Shown: positions 7,088 to 16,618, counted from the first letter of the stretch. The stretch is 64,000 bases of DNA from an uncultured Burkholderiales bacterium (GCA_951812315.1 CATOSA010000061.1:26722-90721); one strand, 5' to 3'. Notes: generated by a model not told the origin, from the sequence alone. Translations and numbers: made by a program.

Positions 7088-9163
7088 GTGAGCCGCCCGC
7101 GCCTGATCCCGATTCTGTTGCTCAAGCACGGTGTAATCGTGCGCAGCCAGCTGTTCAAGGTGCACCAGGTCATCGGCAACCCGATGAGTACGGTAGAGCG
7201 CTATTCCAACTGGAATGTCGACGAGTTGATCCTTCTGGACATCAGTGCGGATGACTTTCACGATCTTCGCCGCGATGATCTGCAGCAGCGCTACCAGGGT
7301 ACGCGCGCTCTGGATGTGCTTCGCGAAGTTGCCAGGGTTTGTTTCATGCCGCTTACTTTCGGAGGGCGGGTACGTACGCTCGATGATTTCAGTTTGCGGC
7401 TTGCGGCCGGCGCCGACAAGGTAGTCATCAATACGGCGGCCGTGGATGATCCGGGATTTATCGAGGCCGCATCGCGGCGATTTGGCGCGCAATGCGTGGT
7501 CGTTTCAATCGATGCCAAGCGTCACGCTGACGGCCGCTACGAAGTCTATGCGGGCGACGGAAAGCGCCCGACAGGAATGTCACCGGAACAATGGGCGCAA
7601 CAGGCAGAGGAGCTGGGAGCCGGCGAGATCTTTCTCAATTCAATTGACCGGGACGGGTCTGCACTCGGATATGACCTTGATCTGGTGTGCATGATAGCTG
7701 ACGCCGTAACAATTCCGGTTGTTACTTGCGGAGGTGTGGGCAAGTATTCAGATTTCGCGCCCGGCGTTGTTGAAGGCGGCGCGTCTGCTGTGGCGGCTGC
7801 CAACATATTTCATTTCTACGAGTTGTCATACCCGTTCGCGAAGCAGGCCTGTCTGGACGCAGGCATACCGATGCGCCCGGTCAAGCTCGATAGCCGCTGG
7901 CAGCGACGCGATCCCGTATACGACAAGGCGGCAGAGGACAAGCGCTTAGAAGAACGGATGCGACGCGCAGACGAGCGCGACTACGTTGCGGCGACGCCGC
8001 GCCCGGTCAAGCAGAATATTCGTTGGTGTACACGCTGTGTGTATCCCTCGATCAGCGCGGCGCCGATGGAGTTTGACGAGCACGGCGTATGCATGGGCTG
8101 TCGAATGGCAGAGGTGAAGGCAGCCATTCCACAATCGGAATGGCGCCGCCGCCGTGAATTGTTGCGAGAGATTCTCGAGAATTACCGCTGCCGAGACGGC
8201 AGCCGCCATGATGTTGTCATTGCCGTGAGTGGCGGCAAGGACAGCTATTATCAGGCGCATGTGATAAAGCACGAGTTCGGATTGAACCCGCTGCTCGTAA
8301 CTTACGACGGAAACAACTGGACGCCTCCGGGCTGGCGTAACATGATTCACATGCGCGAGGCCTTCGACGTGGACCACATAGTCGTGCGTCCGTCCGTAGA
8401 GGTGTTGCGCAAGCTCAACCGCCTGGCATTTGTCGTGATGGGTGACATGAACTGGCATGCTCATGTAGGCATCACAACGGTACCCTGCCGGGTGGCAGTG
8501 CAAAATCGCGTGCCGCTCGTGATCTGGGGCGAGCACGGTTATCTGGATCTGTGCGGCCAGTTCTCAATGGACGATTTTCCGGAAATGAGCTATCGCGACC
8601 GGCTCGAGCATTTTGCGCGTGGCTACGAATGGAATTACTTTGCCGGGCGAGACGGACTGACGAGCGCGGACCTGATCCCCTGGAAATATCCCGGCGATCA
8701 GGAGATATTCGATATCGATTTACGAGGAATTTATCTGGGAAATTATGTGTATTGGGAAGCGAACGAGCACGCCGACATGGTGGTGGAAAAGTATGGTTTT
8801 GAGACCAGCGACGTACGCTTCGAACGTACCTACCGCCGTATGTCCAATCTCGACGACATGCATGAGAATGGCATTCACGACTACCTGAAGTTCATCAAGT
8901 TTGGCTACGGGCGTTGCACCGACCACGTGTGCAAAGACATTCGCGCAGGATTGATGACGCGCGAGCGTGGCCTGGAACTGGTGCGCAGCATGGACCACGT
9001 CAAATCCAGCGATCTGAAGCGCTGGCTCGACTACGCGGGAATGACCGAGGACGAGTATGACCGCATCGCCGATACGTTCAGGGACCCGCGCGTGTGGCGC
9101 GTCGAGGATGGGGCCTGGGTCAAGGACGAGCCTTGGTCGGCACCAAAAGAGGTGCATCGATGA
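7088..9163 (+). CDS. HisF (WbuZ)-like domain fused to N-acetyl sugar amidotransferase (WbuX/WbpG/PseA)
   Basis: A 691-residue fusion. Residues 1-265 are a HisF-like barrel: VCFMPLTFGGRVRTL, VVVSIDAKRH and VVTCGGVGKY follow HisF order. The first catalytic Asp of HisF (IACLDVKDG in the family) is replaced, since the text reads IPILLLKHG, while the second Asp (SIDAK, residue 142) remains. That is the pattern of the WbuZ ammonia-conducting relatives, not of a histidine cyclase. Residues 308-691 are a sugar amidotransferase: two CxxC pairs (WCTRC 314-317, CMGC 335-338) and a PP-loop SGGKDSYY at 381-388 that adenylates the substrate. Usually the two are separate genes. Start is GTG 7088, 9 bases after hisH. 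Confidence 0.85.
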   Translation: MSRPRLIPILLLKHGVIVRSQLFKVHQVIGNPMSTVERYSNWNVDELILLDISADDFHDLRRDDLQQRYQGTRALDVLREVARVCFMPLTFGGRVRTLDDFSLRLAAGADKVVINTAAVDDPGFIEAASRRFGAQCVVVSIDAKRHADGRYEVYAGDGKRPTGMSPEQWAQQAEELGAGEIFLNSIDRDGSALGYDLDLVCMIADAVTIPVVTCGGVGKYSDFAPGVVEGGASAVAAANIFHFYELSYPFAKQACLDAGIPMRPVKLDSRWQRRDPVYDKAAEDKRLEERMRRADERDYVAATPRPVKQNIRWCTRCVYPSISAAPMEFDEHGVCMGCRMAEVKAAIPQSEWRRRRELLREILENYRCRDGSRHDVVIAVSGGKDSYYQAHVIKHEFGLNPLLVTYDGNNWTPPGWRNMIHMREAFDVDHIVVRPSVEVLRKLNRLAFVVMGDMNWHAHVGITTVPCRVAVQNRVPLVIWGEHGYLDLCGQFSMDDFPEMSYRDRLEHFARGYEWNYFAGRDGLTSADLIPWKYPGDQEIFDIDLRGIYLGNYVYWEANEHADMVVEKYGFETSDVRFERTYRRMSNLDDMHENGIHDYLKFIKFGYGRCTDHVCKDIRAGLMTRERGLELVRSMDHVKSSDLKRWLDYAGMTEDEYDRIADTFRDPRVWRVEDGAWVKDEPWSAPKEVHR

Positions 9164-10200
9164 GTACGCAAGGTGGAATCGAGCTAGGAGAACGGCTCAG
9201 CGAGAAGGAACTGTGCCCGGAGGATTTGCTCGCAGGGCAGGAGGCGGCATTCGCGCGGGATATCGCGAGACTGCATGCGCGCGAAGACGAGTTTCGGGAA
9301 GTGCCGTGCCCGGCGTGTGGCGCCGACGAGGCCGCCCCGGCCTTTGAGAAGTTTGGTTTCCGTTTCGCGGCTTGCCGCAATTGCGGCACGCTATACATGA
9401 CGCCCCGTCCGTCACCAGCGGTGATGGCAGATTACTATGCGAATTCCGAAAACTATGCCTACTGGGCAAAATACATCTTTCCGTCTTCGGAAGCGTCGCG
9501 ACGCGAGAAAATCCACAAGCCGTGGTTCGAGAGGGTGATTGGCTATTGCGACCAATACGACATTAACCGCGGCACCCTTGTTGAAATCGGACCCGGTTTC
9601 GGAACTTTTGCGGTTGTGGCGACCGAGTCGCAGCGCTTCGAGCGTGTATTCGCGGTAGAACCAACGCCCGAGATGGCACAATCTTGCCGGGACCGTGGCG
9701 TGCAAGTCATACAAAAGCGCGTGGAGGATATAGACGACGAACTCGACGGGGCAGATGTGCTGGTGTCGTTCGAAGTCATCGAACATCTGTTTGACCCGGC
9801 AGCTTTTCTTGCGCAGTGCGCGCGCCTGGTTCGTCCCGGCGGATTGCTCGTGTTGTCGTGCCCGAACGGGCAAGGATTCGATATTGCAATGCTGGGTTCT
9901 GCAGCGTTGGCGGTCGACGCCGAGCACGTTAACTTATTTAATCCCGACTCGCTTTCCGCACTATTGCGCAGGTCGGCATTCGAGGTGCTTCAAGTGAGCA
10001 CGCCGGGCAGGCTCGATGCGGAATTTGTGCGCGAAGCTGCGCTCAAAGGTGAAATCGACCTGTCGGAAGATGCGTTTCTGCGCCGGGTGCTGATTGACGA
10101 GTGGGACCGCCTAGGTTGGCCATTTCAGCAGTTTTTGGCGGACAACGGATTGTCTTCACATATGTGGCTGGCAGCGCGCCGGCAACCGGAGCGGGAATGA
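9160..10200 (+). CDS. Zinc-ribbon SAM methyltransferase
   Basis: 346 residues from ATG 9160 (overlaps the upstream TGA). An N-terminal zinc ribbon (CPACG ... CRNCG, around residues 50-75) precedes a class I methyltransferase core: LVEIGPGFGTFAV (motif I), VFAVEPTPEMAQ, DVLVSFEVIEHLFDP and GGLLVLSCPNGQGFDI. This ribbon-plus-Methyltransf_23 arrangement is seen in enzymes that methylate activated sugars. It is translationally coupled to both neighbours. The target is unknown. Confidence 0.8.
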   Translation: MSTQGGIELGERLSEKELCPEDLLAGQEAAFARDIARLHAREDEFREVPCPACGADEAAPAFEKFGFRFAACRNCGTLYMTPRPSPAVMADYYANSENYAYWAKYIFPSSEASRREKIHKPWFERVIGYCDQYDINRGTLVEIGPGFGTFAVVATESQRFERVFAVEPTPEMAQSCRDRGVQVIQKRVEDIDDELDGADVLVSFEVIEHLFDPAAFLAQCARLVRPGGLLVLSCPNGQGFDIAMLGSAALAVDAEHVNLFNPDSLSALLRRSAFEVLQVSTPGRLDAEFVREAALKGEIDLSEDAFLRRVLIDEWDRLGWPFQQFLADNGLSSHMWLAARRQPERE

Positions 10201-11102
10201 ACGACGAAGAACGCCGACGTGCAGCCGAAGCCGCAGTCAAGGACTGCTATTCCACCTGGGCGCAGAGTTACCACACTGACTATTACTCGGGCCAGGCAGC
10301 TTATCCACCAGTACATCAGGGTTTGCTTCATAGCTGGTTGGCCGACAGCGGCGCGCGCAGCGTTCTGGACGCGGGTTGCGGCCCTGCTTCGATGCTGCGC
10401 CATCTCGCGGATTTGCAGGCCGACTTGTATGGTTTTGACCTTACGCCGGAGATGGTGAACGAAGCGCGTCGCGTGATGAAACCGCTCGGTACGCCGCCAG
10501 AGCGAATCTGGGAAGGCAGCGTTACAGACCCTGCTGCGTTTCGGCGTCCGAATCGCGGCAGCTTTGATGCTGCAATCTGCATCGGTGTGCTACCTCATGT
10601 TCCGTCTGAGTGTGATGAGACTGTCATTCACAACTTGCGCGATAGCGTGCGCCGTGGAGGATTGATTGCGCTTGAGGCTCGTAACCAGTTGTTTGCGTTG
10701 TTTACGCTTAATAGATACTCGTACGATTTCTTTACGAACGAGTTGGCACAGACCGAACAGCTCAAGCGAGCAGAAAATGCAGGACTGGAGGCCGTTCTGT
10801 CAGGATTACAGGACCGGTTTCGGATGGATCTGCCACCGGTGCGCAGTGGCAAGAGCGGTGAGCCGGGCTATGACGAGGTGCTATCGCGAACCCACAATCC
10901 ACTTTTGCTCAAACAGCAATTCGAAGATGCGGGCCTGAGCCAGGTTGAGGTGTTGTTTTACCATTTTCACTGCCTGCCGCCGATGTTTGAGGAAAAATTG
11001 CCTGAATTCTTTCGGACGCAAAGCCTTGCGATGGAAAATCCGAGAGATTGGCGCGGGTATTTCATGGCGTCGGCATTCATCGTGGTGGGAAAACGAACGT
11101 GA
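10197..11102 (+). CDS. SAM-dependent methyltransferase
   Basis: 301 residues from ATG 10197, overlapping the previous stop by ATGA. SVLDAGCGPASMLRHL is motif I, YGFDLTPEMVNEARR motif II, FDAAICIGVLPHVPSE motif IV and GGLIALEARNQLFALF the late strand; the fold is complete. The long insertion after the core (residues ~190-270) may form a substrate lid. It ends in a GTGA overlap with a further methyltransferase, so three in a row are coupled (9160-11809). Substrate unknown. Confidence 0.8.
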   Translation: MNDEERRRAAEAAVKDCYSTWAQSYHTDYYSGQAAYPPVHQGLLHSWLADSGARSVLDAGCGPASMLRHLADLQADLYGFDLTPEMVNEARRVMKPLGTPPERIWEGSVTDPAAFRRPNRGSFDAAICIGVLPHVPSECDETVIHNLRDSVRRGGLIALEARNQLFALFTLNRYSYDFFTNELAQTEQLKRAENAGLEAVLSGLQDRFRMDLPPVRSGKSGEPGYDEVLSRTHNPLLLKQQFEDAGLSQVEVLFYHFHCLPPMFEEKLPEFFRTQSLAMENPRDWRGYFMASAFIVVGKRT

Positions 11103-11809
11103 TCAGTGCCGATGGGTGGCAGCATTACTGCATCTGGGAGCACAGCTCGGACGTGCGTGACCTGTATGCGCGTCGTTGTCGTGGCGAGGAAGAGGAAATG
11201 ACCGCGCATGCACAAGCTGCGGAGTTGCTTGAAGCGCGTATGCGCGACGGCGAATCGGTGCTTGATGCGGGTTGCGGCAGTGGTTATTTCTGGCATTCGT
11301 TGCGACGGCGGCACATATCCGCCGAGTATTGGGGGGTTGATGCGGCTCCCAGTTTGATCGACGTGGGCCGCAGTATCTTGCCCGAATTTGGCTTGCCAGC
11401 GGAACGTCTGCAGGTGCGGCGTATCGAGGATCTCGACGGCGAAGCGGATCATGTTGTCTGTATCAACGTATTGAGCAACATAGACAACTATCATCGTCCG
11501 CTGGAACGCCTGCTGCGGATAGCGCGCTGCAGCCTGATTTTGCGAGAATCTCTCAAACCGGGGGCAGAGTATCACTATGTCAAAGATCGTTTCCTTGATC
11601 CAGGCGTCGATCTGAATGTACACGTCAATCACTACGACCTGCAGGAGGTGGCAGCGTTTGTCCAATCCTATGGCTTCAGTGCCGAGATCGTGACCGACCG
11701 GCGTGCCGGCGGAGAACCCGAGCAGGTAATCGGCTATCCGCACTACTGGACGTTTCTTGTCGCGGACCGCGCTCCTATGCACCGCGAAGCAAAAGGCGGT
11801 GAACAATGA
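11099..11809 (+). CDS. SAM-dependent methyltransferase
   Basis: 236 residues from GTG 11099 (GTGA overlap with the upstream stop). Motif I is SVLDAGCGSGYFWHSL, motif II EYWGVDAAPSLIDVG, and the HVVCINVLSNIDNYHRP segment replaces the usual motif IV. The sequence is otherwise a compact class I fold. It lies between another methyltransferase and the Cys-less asparagine-synthetase homologue and overlaps the latter by ATGA. Acceptor unknown; an O-, N- or C-methylation in the same glycan pathway is likely (inference). Confidence 0.75.
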   Translation: MISADGWQHYCIWEHSSDVRDLYARRCRGEEEEMTAHAQAAELLEARMRDGESVLDAGCGSGYFWHSLRRRHISAEYWGVDAAPSLIDVGRSILPEFGLPAERLQVRRIEDLDGEADHVVCINVLSNIDNYHRPLERLLRIARCSLILRESLKPGAEYHYVKDRFLDPGVDLNVHVNHYDLQEVAAFVQSYGFSAEIVTDRRAGGEPEQVIGYPHYWTFLVADRAPMHREAKGGEQ

Positions 11810-13677
11810 GTCGTATCGCGGGCCTCACATCGCGCGAGCCTGATGGCAGTGCTGCGCGACTGCTCGCACCGATACTTGGTCAGGTTACGCTTGAAGGTTG
11901 GCGCGAAGAGCAGGCGAGTGTGGGTCTCGCTGCACTTGCCCATACAGGATGGCGTGATCCCGTCGTTGCGACTGACGCCAATCTTCTCGCAGTAGTAGAT
12001 GGCACGTTTTACAACCGTGACGAGCTGCAAACAGACGCCGAGTGCGATGCCGCCACGTTGTTGAAGCTTTACCGGCGTCACGGTTTCGAAGCGGCGTTAC
12101 AGCGAATAAATGGGGACTTCGTGGTGGCGCTTTACGATTCGGTGGACGGCTCGATATGGCTCGGTCGTGATCGCGTTGGTCACAAGCCGTTGTACTACGC
12201 GCAATCGAATGGAATGTTTGCGTTCGCGTCTCAGCCGCGCGCATTGCTGTCGTTGCACGGTCTTTCAAGGTCGATCAATCGTCGGTTCGCAGCCGTGTTC
12301 GCCGGTTCGCATTACCGCTACATCGATAATCGGCCGGAAGAATCCCCTTATGAAGCTGTCTCGCAGCTGCCCGCCGCAAACGTCCTTCGTTTCAAAAACG
12401 GCACAGTCACGCGCGCCCGCTACTGGTCCCTCGACGATCTGCCGGAGTTCACTGACGATGAGCCAACTCTGGCGCGGCAATATCGGGACCTGCTATTGGA
12501 TGCCGTACGACGGCGCATCGGTAACGAGGAGCGCGCGGCGTTCACGCTCTCCGGAGGGATGGACAGTTCTTCTGTGGTGTCCTGTGCAGTAGAAGCGACC
12601 GGGCGGAAACTTCAGGCGTTCTCGTCCGTGTACAGCGACAAGACTTACGATGAGAGCGAGGACATCAAGTCATTCCTCGATCATAAAGTCGAGCAGTGGC
12701 ATGCTGTGCCGATCGAGGGTTTTGATCTGATGAACACGGTGCGAGAAATGGTGCGGGTACACGAAGAACCGGTGGCCACCGCAACCTGGCTGTCGCATTT
12801 TCTGCTATGCAAAACGGTGCGCGATAGCGGGTTTGAGACCTTGTTTGGCGGATTGGGTGGTGACGAACTCAATGCGGGCGAATACGAGTATTTCATTTTC
12901 CACTTCGCCGACCTCGCGAGATCGGGCGAGTCACAGGCATTGGCGCATGAGATCGAAGCCTGGGCACGCCATCATGACCATCCGATCTATCGAAAACATG
13001 CAGCGGCGGCCAAGGAGGCCATGGCGCGCATGACCGATCCGTCGCAGCCGGGGACAGTTCGGTTGGACCGGAGCCGGCTAACGCGTTACTACCCGGCCGT
13101 ATCGAAGGGCTTCTACGACTTGTCGCACTTCGAACCGGTGATGGATCATGTGTTCGGTTCGTGGCTCAAGAACCGGACCCATCAGGATATTTTCCGCGAG
13201 ACGGCACCGTGTTGCCTGCGTGCAGAGGACCGCAATTGTTCGGCTTTTGGCCTGGAGCACGCTGATCCTTTCTTCGATCACCGTTTGATCGAGTTCATGT
13301 TTCGGGTTCCGGGCTATATGAAGATCAGGGACGGTGTGACCAAGCGCCTGTTGCGGGAGGCGATGAAGGGAATTGTTCCGGAGGAGACGCGCACCCGCGT
13401 GCAAAAAACCGGCTGGAATGCACCGGCTCACCTATGGTTTTCCATGGATGCCCGAACACAGCTGCGTGATATGGTTAACTCGCGCTCTTTCCGGGAGCGC
13501 GGCATTTATGACATCGCGGAAGTTGTACGTTTAATCGACGAACACGAGCAGATTGTCGCGTCCGGTGCCCAACAGGAGAATCACATGATGTTCCTGTGGC
13601 AGCTCACCAACCTGGAAGCATGGTTGGAATGGCACGAACAAACTCCGGTAACTTTGGAGACTTCCATCCATGCGTAG
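11806..13677 (+). CDS. Asparagine-synthetase homologue lacking the glutaminase Cys
   Basis: 623 residues with the two-domain layout of AsnB: N-terminal Ntn-type glutaminase fold to about residue 200 and a C-terminal PP-loop ATPase with SGGMDSS near residues 249-255 and FGGLGGDELNAG. The protein starts MSRIAGL where active enzymes read MCGIAGL, so the nucleophilic Cys after Met1 is Ser. The WLGRDRVGHKPLYYA segment of the glutaminase fold is kept. The enzyme may use free ammonia, take another amine, or form an amide as beta-lactam-synthetase relatives do (inference). An intact paralogue lies at 29544-31520. Confidence 0.82.
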   Translation: MSRIAGLTSREPDGSAARLLAPILGQVTLEGWREEQASVGLAALAHTGWRDPVVATDANLLAVVDGTFYNRDELQTDAECDAATLLKLYRRHGFEAALQRINGDFVVALYDSVDGSIWLGRDRVGHKPLYYAQSNGMFAFASQPRALLSLHGLSRSINRRFAAVFAGSHYRYIDNRPEESPYEAVSQLPAANVLRFKNGTVTRARYWSLDDLPEFTDDEPTLARQYRDLLLDAVRRRIGNEERAAFTLSGGMDSSSVVSCAVEATGRKLQAFSSVYSDKTYDESEDIKSFLDHKVEQWHAVPIEGFDLMNTVREMVRVHEEPVATATWLSHFLLCKTVRDSGFETLFGGLGGDELNAGEYEYFIFHFADLARSGESQALAHEIEAWARHHDHPIYRKHAAAAKEAMARMTDPSQPGTVRLDRSRLTRYYPAVSKGFYDLSHFEPVMDHVFGSWLKNRTHQDIFRETAPCCLRAEDRNCSAFGLEHADPFFDHRLIEFMFRVPGYMKIRDGVTKRLLREAMKGIVPEETRTRVQKTGWNAPAHLWFSMDARTQLRDMVNSRSFRERGIYDIAEVVRLIDEHEQIVASGAQQENHMMFLWQLTNLEAWLEWHEQTPVTLETSIHA

Positions 13678-13734
13678 TTGCAACATGCCGAAATTGCAGG
13701 AACGCATGGGCCGCACCTCGACTGCAATGCGTCA

Positions 13735-14780
13735 ATGAGCGCGAATACGTTCCGAAAATCAGTTAGTCTGGTCAGATCGTCCTTGCGCATGGCACTGGGC
13801 GCACTGGTCTATGTATGGCGCGGTGTCACGCCGGCATACGCCTACCAGAGCATGATCCAGCTCTTCTGCTTGACCCGTGGCCGATCCAACGACCTCTTGG
13901 CGCGGGCGCATGGTTTTGTTCGCCCCCCTACCGCCTGCCACCTGCGCGTGGGGTGCTTGGAGACCTTGAGAACGGTGAGATGGCGCGGGTGGAGAGCGCA
14001 TTGAAAAAATCCGGCTTTCACGTATTCGAGCAGCGCCTTCCGGAGGAAACGTGCAAGCGACTGATGCAGTTCGCTCTGACCCAGCCTTGCACTGTGCGCC
14101 CACCCGACCCGAAGCCGGGTCAGCGGCCAGGCGCGGCGAAAGTTACTGTTTATGAAGCGGACAATCCGCTAGGTGTTGTGTACGACTTTGACCCTCAGGA
14201 TCTGGTTAACCATCCTGACGTGCAGGCGCTGATCTGCGATCCATCCATCCTGGCCGTGGCCCAGCAATATGTTGGCGCCAGACCGGTTCTGGATGAGATA
14301 AATCTGTGGTGGAGCACGGCGTACTCTTCGAAGGCGGATGCGAGTGCCGCGCAGCTATACCACTTCGATATGGATCGCATTCGCTGGCTTAAGTTCTTCA
14401 TCTATTTGACGGACATCACGACCCAGAGCGGGCCGCATTGTTTCGTCGCGGGTTCGCACCGGACCGGAGGTATTCCCGCTCATTTCCTTGACCGGGGTTA
14501 TGCCCGTATTCCTGACGACGAGGTGCGCGAGGCGTATCCGCCGGAAGACTTGATCGAGTTCACCGGATGTAGTGGAACAATCCTTGCCGAAGACACCCGC
14601 GGCTTACACAAGGGTAAACCGCTGCTCGAAGGACATCGCCTTGTGTTGGAGTTCAGCTCAAGCATGTTCGGTGCGACACCGCTCAACCAGAGCCAGCTCA
14701 CCAATTTCCATGCACCAAATTTCCAGTCGTGGATCCTGGCACATCGGCGTCTGTACGGCCGGTGGCTGAAATCTGCATGA
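13735..14780 (+). pseudogene. Phytanoyl-CoA dioxygenase (PhyH) family, frameshifted at a C6 tract
   Basis: The catalytic part is clear: the His-x-Asp iron motif (LYHFDMDR), TQSGPHCFVAGSHR and the distal His (TRGLHKGKP) of non-haem Fe(II)/2-oxoglutarate dioxygenases. The N-terminal part is in another frame, starting at ATG 13735 and running to FVRPP; adding one C to the six-C run at 13923-13928 joins it smoothly to YRLPPARGVLGDLENGEM. Without the extra base the first frame ends at 14004, and the second could start only internally (ATG 13980). Expected product about 348 residues, hydroxylating a sugar or acyl group (inference). The end overlaps the ABC transporter start (ATGA). Confidence 0.75.
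13923..13928 (+). other. C6 homopolymer at the PhyH frame junction
   Basis: Six consecutive C bases mark the exact point where the upstream and downstream frames of the PhyH gene would join if there were seven. Confidence 0.6.
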
Positions 14781-16618
14781 GCGCACAGGTTGCCACACCT
14801 CATGACACGGGCCTCCCGCCCGTCAGCAAGGTATTGGGCTTGTTTACAAAGCGCGAGAAAGTTCGTCTCGGTTGGCTGATGGTCGCCGTGCTGGTGATGG
14901 GTTTCATGGACGTGCTGGGCGTATCGTCGATCCTGCCATTCCTGGCCGTAGTGGCCAAGCCCGACGTCATCCAGACAGTGCCAACGCTTCAGGCCGTCTA
15001 CGAAGGTCTCGGATTTTCTTCCGTGAGCAGGTTCCTGTTTTTCCTGGGGTCACTGTCCCTGGGCGCGATCCTCGCCAGCAGTGCTGTGACATTCGCTGTG
15101 AGCTGGGGCATTCTTTGGTATGCCCACTCTCTGGGCCACGCACTTTCAGTGCGGATCCTTCGGAACTACCTGGCTCAGCCGTACACCTTTTTCCTCAACC
15201 ACAATAGCTCGAAGTTGGCGCTCACTGTTACGGACGAAGTAGAGGGGGTGGTGAATGGCGTGGTATTGCAGATGATCCAGGCGGTCGCAAGGGCGATTGT
15301 CGCAGCTTGTTTATTGTTGCTGGTATTTGTCGTAGACCCGTTGCTAGCTAGTGCGTTTGTCGTTGTGGTGGGCGGCGCCTATCTCGTGATCTTTTCCCAG
15401 ACGCGTTCCAAAGTAGCCGAACTCGGATACCAAAGTCAGGACGCGCGGCATGTTCGCTTCCGCGGTTCGGTCGAGGCGTTTGGAGGAATCAAGGACTTGA
15501 TGCTGATGGGACGACAAGGCTTTTTTTTCAATCGGTTCTCCGAGGCTTCGCAGCGCTATGCCCGAAATCAGTCGCGTCACGGTGCAATTGCACTGATTCC
15601 CCGATCTGCCCTCGAAGCAATTTCGTTTGGGGCAATCTTGCTGATTGTTCTCTATCTACTAGGAACATCGGCGGACATGTCCAAGGCGCTACCTCTTTTG
15701 GCGCTGTATGCGTTTACCGGCTACCGCCTCATGCCGGCACTGCAACAGATCTTTCAGAGCGTCACGACCATCAGGTTCAACTGGCCGTCAGTGGAACTGG
15801 TGAGCGATGAACTGGGCGAGCCGGGGACAACCCACGAGCCGGTTGCGTCTGGAAGGGCTGCGATAGTGCCGACTTTAAAGCTCGAACACGCCATTGCGCT
15901 CAAGGAGATATCTTTTGCGTACCCGGGTGCCGCCTCAAATGTTCTCGACCGATTCAAACTAACCATCGCGAAGAATACGACCGTTGGTTTGGTCGGCAGC
16001 ACCGGCTCAGGGAAAACAACGCTCGTGGACATCATAATGGGTTTGCTAATTCCGCAGCCTGGCACTTTGCTAATAGATGGCACGCCGGTCACCGCGGAGA
16101 ATCGGCGCGCCTGGCAAAACAATATCGGCTATGTACCGCAGCAGATATTTCTCTCCGACGACACGATCGCCCGTAACATTGCGTTCGGGCTGCCAGACGA
16201 AGCGATCGATATGGACCGGGTATACGATGCGGCTCGTACCGCGAACATTCACAAATTCATTGGCGAGGATCTGCCGCTTGGCTATGACACTGTGGTTGGG
16301 GAGCGTGGAATCCGCTTGAGCGGTGGCCAGAGACAGCGGATTGGAATCGCGCGTGCGGTTTACCACGATCCGCACGTTCTGATAATGGACGAGGCTACTA
16401 GCGCGCTCGACGGGATTACTGAGGATGCAATCATAGAGGCGATACACGAGTTGTCACACGAGAAGACGATTATTACGATCGCCCACCGACTTAGCACCGT
16501 ACGGGACTGCGATGTGATTGTCCTGCTCGAGGGTGGGCGTGCCGTTGATCAAGGCACCTATGCGGAACTGATGGTGCGAAGCCAAACGTTTCGTGGGATG
16601 GCGAAACTTGCGGGGTGA
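14777..16618 (+). CDS. ABC-type glycolipid flippase (PglK/MsbA-like), fused permease-ATPase
   Basis: 613 residues from ATG 14777. The N-terminal half has about six membrane helices (LGWLMVAVLVMGFMDVLGV first); the SSILPFLAVVAKPDVI stretch is characteristic of the PglK group that flips lipid-linked oligosaccharides. The ATPase carries Walker A GSTGSGKTT, signature LSGGQRQRIGIARA, Walker B VLIMDEATSALD and a switch His in IAHRLST. It probably forms a homodimer in the inner membrane and flips the undecaprenyl-linked glycan made by this locus to the periplasm, in place of a Wzx protein, none of which is visible here. Substrate assignment is inference. Confidence 0.85.
   Translation: MSAQVATPHDTGLPPVSKVLGLFTKREKVRLGWLMVAVLVMGFMDVLGVSSILPFLAVVAKPDVIQTVPTLQAVYEGLGFSSVSRFLFFLGSLSLGAILASSAVTFAVSWGILWYAHSLGHALSVRILRNYLAQPYTFFLNHNSSKLALTVTDEVEGVVNGVVLQMIQAVARAIVAACLLLLVFVVDPLLASAFVVVVGGAYLVIFSQTRSKVAELGYQSQDARHVRFRGSVEAFGGIKDLMLMGRQGFFFNRFSEASQRYARNQSRHGAIALIPRSALEAISFGAILLIVLYLLGTSADMSKALPLLALYAFTGYRLMPALQQIFQSVTTIRFNWPSVELVSDELGEPGTTHEPVASGRAAIVPTLKLEHAIALKEISFAYPGAASNVLDRFKLTIAKNTTVGLVGSTGSGKTTLVDIIMGLLIPQPGTLLIDGTPVTAENRRAWQNNIGYVPQQIFLSDDTIARNIAFGLPDEAIDMDRVYDAARTANIHKFIGEDLPLGYDTVVGERGIRLSGGQRQRIGIARAVYHDPHVLIMDEATSALDGITEDAIIEAIHELSHEKTIITIAHRLSTVRDCDVIVLLEGGRAVDQGTYAELMVRSQTFRGMAKLAG

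Noticed and set aside
6449..9163. HisH and HisF read as histidine biosynthesis genes
   Set aside because: Location in a glycan locus, fusion of HisF to a sugar amidotransferase and loss of the first catalytic Asp point to the WbuX/Y/Z role instead.
13923..13928. C6 tract as proven phase-variation switch
   Set aside because: Six bases is short for high-frequency slippage, and there is only one allele to look at; kept as a frameshift observation only.
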